Below are positions 59,736-64,000 of a DNA stretch of 64,000 bases, piece after piece. Position 1 is the stretch's first letter. The number at the start of each line of letters is the position of its first letter. The notes below the pieces were generated by a model. That model searched no databases. It was not told the origin of the DNA and saw only the letters and a list, made by a program, of their open reading frames with translations. The position numbers and the translations under genes were made by a program. The DNA comes from Niameybacter massiliensis (GTDB lineage: Bacteria; Bacillota; Clostridia; Lachnospirales; Cellulosilyticaceae): NCBI RefSeq assembly GCF_001282685.1, contig NZ_LN875035.1:385001-449000 (forward strand). The letters run 5' to 3'.

Positions 59736-59757
59736 TATTAAAATAACTTTCAGACAC

Positions 59758-59867
59758 AAAAAAGCTACTAGGTTCACCAGTTCCTAATAGCTTTTTATAC
59801 TTCAACTTAATGACGATTCGAAGGAAAATACAATGGACTTTGTAATGTTAGTACCTTTTGCTTTTAC
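59758..59867 (-). repeat. Leader/terminator duplication, copy A
   Basis: A terminator (AAAAGCTATTAGG...CCTAGTAGCTTTT on the minus strand, 59758-59796) preceded by a 67-bp segment (59801-59867) with ACTTTGTAATGTTAGTACC and CTTCAACTTAATGACGA. The same block occurs at 62101-62221 with only a few changes in the shared segment. The block probably encodes a short untranslated RNA. Confidence 0.75.
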
Positions 59868-59879
59868 ATATATTATGAA

Positions 59880-60125
59880 GAACATGTGAAGAATCAGTTT
59901 TTGCAACAAAAGCCCTAGTTAGTGTAACAAAAACCCCAATTAATGTTGCAATAACCCCTATTAATGTTGTATTAATGCAACATTATGTTGCAAAAACCCT
60001 AGTTAGTGTTACATTGAAGTATAGTTTTTACATCTTATCGTTACAAAAACCCTAGTTAATGTTACATTATGTATGCATTAATCCCTAAAGTAAAGAAAAG
60101 AAGAGTAAAGAAAAGTAAAGTAGAA
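59880..60125. repeat. Iterated repeat cluster 3
   Basis: At least five units of the type AACCCTAGTTAGTGTTACA (variants CCCCAATTAATGTTGCA, CCCCTATTAATGTTGTA, CCCTAGTTAATGTTACA), then TATGTATGCATTAATCCCTA and AAGTAAAG runs. The arrays have iteron-like spacing of about 22-30 bp, but no initiator gene is visible nearby. Function unknown. Confidence 0.7.
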
Positions 60126-60207
60126 GAAAGCAGTAGCAAAAATAGTTTCTGCACCATTTTGCTACAATAACTAAATACAGCTTGCCGCTACTTGCTATTT
60201 AAGCAAT

Positions 60208-60234
60208 AAAAAAGAGCTATAGTAGCTCTTTAGA
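60208..60234 (-). terminator. Terminator of the 60281 gene
   Basis: AAAGAGCTAC and GCTCTTT arms with a following TTTTATTG on the minus strand. Confidence 0.65.
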
Positions 60235-60280
60235 AATCACTCTCCGGTTATTACTTTAGTTCTTCCTGATATTCTTCGCT

Positions 60281-60952
60281 TTATTGCTTTTCTTTTATTA
60301 ATTCATCTACTGCAAATTCTATAGACATTAAATGTTTTATTCTACGTTTATCAAAGTAAAAGTCATGATATATGTAGACTATTGTAATAAGACTCACTAT
60401 AATAATAAATACTCTATACATCCATTGGGAATTACTGATACTTTCCAACTCAGCTGTTAACTTATTTTGTATTTCATCTTTTTCTCTATATATTTTATCA
60501 CGATTTTGAATATATGTATTAGTGTCTTTTTCTGTAACATACTTTATATCATTAATAACTTTCTTGCTACTTTCATATTCCTCATTAATTTTATCTAATC
60601 GTTGTTCAAATGTTTTGGACTCGCTTAACTTTGCATTAAACTCATTATAATCTTGATATACTTGGGCCATAACTATACCCAGTACAGCAACTAGTATAGA
60701 AAATGCACCTATAACTAGTGATGTAAGATCATTAGATTTACAGCTATCTATTTTATATGTGACAATGGAGTTTATCTTCTCTAAGTCTTTTTCGCGCCAC
60801 TCATCTCGCTCATTTGATATTAACTCCTTGACATGTTGAATCGTGTCATCATTCAACTTAGGTTTCTCAACTCTAATATTAATTTTTTTCTTTTTTTTAA
60901 ACATCAACTTATCTAGTACGTTATCTGTAATACTATAATAATCGTTATTCAT
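60281..60952 (-). CDS. Two-helix membrane protein with coiled coil, unknown
   Basis: A 223-residue protein. N-terminal soluble part (1-78), a membrane helix (about 79-98, LVIGAFSILVAVLGIVMAQV), a long charged coiled coil (about 99-175) and a second helix (about 180-199). The basic N-terminus MFKKKKKINIRVEKPKL should stay inside. The coiled coil would then lie outside. Possible superinfection exclusion or sensor protein. Unrecognised. Confidence 0.65.
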   Translation of the reverse strand: MNNDYYSITDNVLDKLMFKKKKKINIRVEKPKLNDDTIQHVKELISNERDEWREKDLEKINSIVTYKIDSCKSNDLTSLVIGAFSILVAVLGIVMAQVYQDYNEFNAKLSESKTFEQRLDKINEEYESSKKVINDIKYVTEKDTNTYIQNRDKIYREKDEIQNKLTAELESISNSQWMYRVFIIIVSLITIVYIYHDFYFDKRRIKHLMSIEFAVDELIKEKQ

Positions 60953-61107
60953 AATACCTCTCCTCTACATCTTTAATAATTTTAATATTTTTTAATAAGT
61001 AATTAATTTATAAATGCTAGATTTTATATTAATTTACTTATAATTACTTCCGCACATCTATTTACTTGAATATGCCCTTATTTATTTTAATATAATTATT
61101 TCTCTTA

Positions 61108-61827
61108 TTAAGATTTTTGGTTAACCACATTTTTATAATTATTTATAAAACGAGTTGTTTGTAATAACAAATTTTCATTTGCCTTCTCAAATTCAACAGG
61201 CCAAACATCTGAACAAGAATTACTATGAATATATTGCAGTGCTTCTATTAACTCTTTAGATTCACTCTTATCTTCTAATAATATTTTCAAAGTAAAATAT
61301 ATAGCTACCGATTTGCTTCTATTAACAATTTCCTCACCCTTTTTCAAATTACTGTTTAGTACTTTTAATTCTTCTATCTCTTCTGCGCTAAATTTATATG
61401 TACGGCCTTTTTTCTTCATTCCATGAATCTCTTGCCTTATACGTTCATTCTTCCTACATCCATAATAATATAAGTTTATATCTGAACAATACTCACCTAT
61501 TAAGCTGGCAATTCTCTCAGTAAACTTTATTCGTGTTTCTATTTCTTGACTATTTTTATTTTCTTCTTGAATTTTTAGAGTTAAATGTTTATTTTCTTCT
61601 TGAATATTTCTAGTTTGATTTGTAGTAATTTTCAATACACTTAACGTCACTAATACGCTAAACATTGATGGCATAAAACCTCCCCAAAAACCTATCCAGT
61701 CGTTACTTGTACTAATATTACTCATGCTTATATGTGTTGTTAGTAAATATACCAAAGCAGGAGTACTTAGCATTGTAATTATTATAATTACTATTAATAT
61801 CTTTATATATTTCTCATATTCTTTCAC
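61108..61827 (-). CDS. Membrane protein with cytosolic helical domain, unknown
   Basis: A 239-residue protein. Two N-terminal helices (about 8-30, ILIVIIIITMLSTPALVYLL, and 46-66, WIGFWGGFMPSMFSVLVTLS), then a coiled coil (68-100, containing IQEENKHLTLKIQEENKNSQ) and a helical C-terminal domain. It is of the same general type as its neighbours at 58554 and 60281, without clear sequence similarity. Candidate for a prophage defence or conversion gene. Confidence 0.65.
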   Translation of the reverse strand: MKEYEKYIKILIVIIIITMLSTPALVYLLTTHISMSNISTSNDWIGFWGGFMPSMFSVLVTLSVLKITTNQTRNIQEENKHLTLKIQEENKNSQEIETRIKFTERIASLIGEYCSDINLYYYGCRKNERIRQEIHGMKKKGRTYKFSAEEIEELKVLNSNLKKGEEIVNRSKSVAIYFTLKILLEDKSESKELIEALQYIHSNSCSDVWPVEFEKANENLLLQTTRFINNYKNVVNQKS

Positions 61828-62100
61828 TGTACCACTCTCCCTATTTATAATTAATAATGTGTATTATACATTTAATATTCTATTTATGCTATTATCATTT
61901 TTATTTAGATAGTTATACTCACCTTCATAAGTACTCAAATCATACCACCTCATATTTTCTAATATTTTAAGCTATAATCAATTATAGACTTCTAGGCATA
62001 TAATTAATCACCTTAAATACACAAATTAATTTAAGGTATATTTTTTTAGATTTAAGGATTTATTTAGATAGTCATTTATACTTACACTATTAGTTATATT

Positions 62101-62221
62101 AAAAAAAGCTACTAGGAGCATATACTTCCTAATAGCTTTTTTAATTTTATTTCCTTCAACTTAATGACGATACGAAGATAAATACAATGGACTTTGTAAT
62201 GTTAGTGCCTTTTGTTTTAAC
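62101..62221 (-). repeat. Leader/terminator duplication, copy B
   Basis: The same block as 59758-59867: terminator AAAAAGCTATTAGG...CCTAGTAGCTTTTTTT, preceded by a segment matching copy A at nearly all positions from CTTCAACTTAATGACGA to ATGTTAGTGCCTTTTG. It follows a promoter at 62234-62263. Confidence 0.75.
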
Positions 62222-62233
62222 TTCGATAATAGT

Positions 62234-62263
62234 ATTCTAGCACTTGTAAGTAATACACTTCAA
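62234..62263 (-). promoter_or_regulatory. Candidate late promoter
   Basis: Minus strand: TTGAAG (62258-62263), 18 bases, TAGAAT (62234-62239). It lies directly downstream of the ArpU/RinA-like gene. Repeated CATACA / ATATGTATG motifs (about 62264-62310) upstream could be the regulator's site. The transcript would pass through copy B and its terminator, suggesting antitermination or a short RNA. Confidence 0.5.
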
Positions 62264-62312
62264 CATACATATTGCATACTTTTCATATATGTTTTGTATG
62301 ATTATTGTATGT

Positions 62313-62762
62313 TTATAGTATATTTATTAGTTCTAATATAACTGGCTTTCTTCGTTTTGCCATACCATCTTTAGTTATATCAAACACTTCTCCTGCTTTT
62401 TCAAGAGTGTATCTCTTGAAGTATATTAACTCAACTAACTTTCTTTCGTCCTCTTTAAGTAAGCTTAGTGCATTATCAACCTTTCTTATGTATCTCTCTT
62501 TATTTCTAAGTAGTCTATTCATATCATTAATCCTATCAGGAAGATTCTCTTCACGATCTATTACTTCATTCTCTACATTTGAATTAAAGGCATTGGTTGC
62601 ACTTGAAGGTTTAATCTTATTATTACCTGCCCCCTTTATGCCTACTACATCATTTAGTTCCTCTATATCTATTTTAATGTTTTCTATTTCAACTTTGACT
62701 TTTGGATAGTTATAGAGTATACCCTCAACTCTTGCATAATTATTGTCTTTTGCACCTTTCAT
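62313..62762 (-). CDS. ArpU/RinA-like late transcription regulator
   Basis: A 149-residue protein. A helical middle (INDMNRLLRNKERYIRKVDN) is followed by a sigma-70 region 4-like HTH (ALSLLKEDERKLVELIYFKR then YTLEKAGEVFDITKDGMAKR). This layout is that of the ArpU/RinA family, which activates late operons in phages of Firmicutes. RBS GGAGG before ATG. It lies just upstream of the candidate late promoter. Confidence 0.82.
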   Translation of the reverse strand: MKGAKDNNYARVEGILYNYPKVKVEIENIKIDIEELNDVVGIKGAGNNKIKPSSATNAFNSNVENEVIDREENLPDRINDMNRLLRNKERYIRKVDNALSLLKEDERKLVELIYFKRYTLEKAGEVFDITKDGMAKRRKPVILELINIL

Positions 62763-62897
62763 TTAAAACCTCCTAAAATCGTTTCTAAGATGTTTTTCAT
62801 ATGCACCCATATAATTTATCATTCAACAATTTAAAATTAAATTCTAGTATAAAATCTTAGCCATACGCCCTATGTCTAGATATATGAGTTACTGTAA

Positions 62898-63071
62898 TCA
62901 CTTTTTAAATGCTCCCCCTATTAATCCAATTAATGCAAAACCTATGTAATAAAAACTTGTTGTTAGTTGTACTTCTGTAAAAGTCTGACATACTTCAAGT
63001 ACCATATGATCTACACCAAATAAGCTTAAAAGCCAAGCTACTATTAAACCGCCTATAAATCCTTCTAACAT
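62898..63071 (-). CDS. Small membrane protein, 57 residues
   Basis: The ATG at 63071 is used because GAGGTGA lies five bases before it. Two short membrane helices (GFIGGLIVAWLLSLFGV and SFYYIGFALIGLIGGAF) with a soluble loop containing one Cys. Glycine-rich helices resemble small phage membrane peptides near early genes. Unrecognised. Confidence 0.55.
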   Translation of the reverse strand: MLEGFIGGLIVAWLLSLFGVDHMVLEVCQTFTEVQLTTSFYYIGFALIGLIGGAFKK

Positions 63072-63151
63072 AACTCTCACCTCTATTAATCATACTTGTT
63101 CACAATATATGCTGACTCACGCTATTTACATACAAAATAAGATATCAATTT

Positions 63152-63307
63152 CTATTGTTTTAGCATGACAACAACAGTTAATACAACAAGTGATGCATTG
63201 AACCATCTCCACTTCTTATCTCCATTAAATAAGTAATACATCCCAATAAATAATGTTCCCACTTGAATTAATGATCTTATAATTATTTCAATCATGGTTA
63301 CTAACAT
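63152..63307 (-). CDS. Small membrane protein, 51 residues
   Basis: ATG at 63307 chosen for GAGGTGAGT; the frame extends 16 codons further up without an RBS. MLVTMIEIIIRSLIQVGTLF, then a GDKKWRWFNASL turn and a second helix VVLTVVVMLKQ. Two-helix hairpin peptide. Unrecognised. Confidence 0.5.
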   Translation of the reverse strand: MLVTMIEIIIRSLIQVGTLFIGMYYLFNGDKKWRWFNASLVVLTVVVMLKQ

Positions 63308-63344
63308 ACTCACCTCTTCAAAACTAATTTTATTAAATAGCTTC

Positions 63345-63404
63345 TTACATTCCATAACATTGCTCTTGCATATTAGCAGCTACTATAGCTTTTGCTAGTG
63401 TCAA
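63345..63404 (-). CDS. Possible 19-residue leader peptide
   Basis: TTG start seven to eight bases after AAGGAGAG, reading MTLAKAIVAANMQEQCYGM. It overlaps the upper end of the frame leading into 63152. It may couple translation to the next gene or be a chance frame. Confidence 0.3.
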   Translation of the reverse strand: MTLAKAIVAANMQEQCYGM

Positions 63405-63479
63405 AACTCTCTCTCCTTCTTTTCTTTAAAATTTAGTACTAGTAGTAATTTTATTAAACTCAAGTTCATATATTTTATT

Positions 63480-63639
63480 AAAGACGTGTACGGGTTCCTT
63501 TTGAGGGGGATTTAGCATTGTATCTCACAGCGCTTAGAAAGGATGTGGTATAATGCTAGAAACAATATTAGCCATTCTAGTTGTTACTCTTGTAATAAAG
63601 CTATTAGGTTAAAATATTGCCTGGGGGATACACGTCTTT
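63480..63639 (+). ncRNA. Type I toxin-like message with end-to-end pairing
   Basis: AAAGACGTGTA (63480-63490) and TACACGTCTTT (63629-63639) are perfect complements at the two ends of a segment that encloses a 19-codon hydrophobic peptide gene. Such long-range pairing of message ends is a hallmark of type I toxin mRNAs. The region 63308-63552 otherwise shows only the TTG frame listed. Confidence 0.5.
63553..63612 (+). CDS. 19-residue hydrophobic peptide, candidate type I toxin
   Basis: MLETILAILVVTLVIKLLG follows AAAGGATG (eight to nine bases before ATG). One membrane helix with charges at both ends, as in small Firmicutes toxins. It is the only plus-strand gene here and is bracketed by an 11-bp inverted repeat. 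A perfect antisense partner could not be identified. Confidence 0.5.
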   Translation: MLETILAILVVTLVIKLLG

Positions 63640-63756
63640 CTCTATGTTAAAAACATTTTTTATTGAATACTTCTATTGAATACTAAAAAGTTATACTTTA
63701 TAATAATTATCAGATAGGTTTTACACTCCTAAATGTCTACCTATCTTAATTAAGTA

Positions 63757-63829
63757 CCCCTGGCGATTATAAAATTAAGATCCACCTCCCGTGGCATGTT
63801 ATTATATCTATCTGCCAAGGGGTATTTTT
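63757..63829 (+). terminator. Terminator downstream of the toxin-like unit
   Basis: TACCCCTGGC and GCCAAGGGGTA arms with one bulge, around a 50-base loop, followed by seven Ts. A smaller stem GATAGGT/ACCTATC lies at 63712-63749. Confidence 0.5.
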
Positions 63830-63925
63830 TTGCTCAAAAACTAATTTTATTGTCATACATACTATATTCTTTTATAATAGAACCTAAATATATAAAAAAT
63901 AAAAAGGGTGGTTGCTCTGCTAAAA

Positions 63926-64000
63926 ATGAATCTATTTAAACATTTTTTAACATGCTTATTTACTAAACCAAAAGATAAAAGACTTAGCAAAATTTTCTTC
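63926..64000 (+). CDS. Start of a plus-strand gene, cut by window end
   Basis: The frame opens with MNLFKHFLTCLFTKPKDKRL and runs to the last base. A basic N-terminus with one short hydrophobic stretch. RBS-like AAGGGTGG is about 14 bases upstream, which is long. Too short to classify. Confidence 0.35.
   Translation, partial: MNLFKHFLTCLFTKPKDKRLSKIFF

Larger units (their letters stand above)
32887..64000. mobile_element. Prophage, left end at dpaA, right end beyond window
   Basis: A temperate tailed phage with a mosaic of a lambda-type head (gpA, B, C/Nu3, D and E homologues) and a P2-type contractile tail (FI, FII, E/E', T-like, X, D, U, W, J, I). The late genes form one leftward unit from the small terminase gene (58187) to the endolysin (37224). 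Accessory genes lie at both sides. Regulatory genes appear near 62.3-64 kb. No integrase, repressor or replication gene is seen, and these should be to the right. It is at least 31 kb long in this window. Confidence 0.85.

Noticed and set aside
62014-62050. Hairpin with T tract on the plus strand
   Set aside because: ACCTTAAAT/ATTTAAGGT with a T run looks like a terminator, but no plus-strand gene or promoter is upstream.

Overview
The window is low-GC Firmicutes DNA. The polyamine genes, YesM/YesN-type regulation, S-layer-anchored glycoside hydrolase and a dipicolinate synthase gene point to an anaerobic, spore-forming, polysaccharide-degrading clostridium. Lachnospirales of the Cellulosilyticum type would fit, but that is an inference from gene content and codon use, not a database match.

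Host chromosome, about 1-32,900. The left edge holds a partial GNAT acetyltransferase and the stop-riddled remains of a sirtuin and a macrodomain gene. A divergent FMN-protein/HxlR-regulator pair follows, then a small membrane protein and the first of four small exported paralogues (2,493; 29,991; 30,740; 31,317). A glucose-type PTS EIICBA gene follows behind an antiterminator leader. Next is a polyamine operon: Orn/Lys/Arg decarboxylase, spermidine synthase, carboxynorspermidine dehydrogenase and carboxynorspermidine decarboxylase. From 10,684 to 28,591 all genes on the minus strand look like one beta-L-arabinoside catabolism locus. It contains a 1,929-residue secreted enzyme with S-layer anchoring (probably GH121 beta-L-arabinobiosidase), a YesM/YesN two-component system, two solute-binding lipoproteins, two permeases, a GH127 beta-L-arabinofuranosidase and a GH31 enzyme. 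The likely order of work is cleavage of arabino-oligosaccharides at the cell surface, sensing and import, then intracellular hydrolysis.

Prophage, about 32,887 to beyond 64,000. Immediately after the codons for PSLPG in dpaA (dipicolinate synthase subunit A), the reading frame leaves the family sequence and stops. The rest of dpaA and dpaB are missing, and prophage genes follow. The late genes run right to left on the minus strand. They encode terminase, a lambda-type head (portal, protease with nested scaffold, decoration and gpE-like capsid), and a P2-type contractile tail (sheath, tube, E/E' chaperone frameshift, tape measure, X, D, U, gp25, J, I, fibres). Holin and M15 endolysin complete the module. 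The left end beyond lysis carries accessory genes: an HNH protein, an unknown 383-residue protein between duplicated terminators, tiny hydrophobic peptides and a secreted metallo-beta-lactamase-fold protein. To the right of the terminase lie a cos-like site, iterated repeats, three membrane-anchored proteins of unknown function, a duplicated leader/terminator, an ArpU/RinA-like late regulator and, on the plus strand, a candidate type I toxin. No integrase or right attachment site is in the window.

The most notable points are the probable skin-like interruption of dpaA, the arabinoside locus, the small exported paralogue family, and the prophage accessory genes that sit between duplicated terminator or leader sequences.
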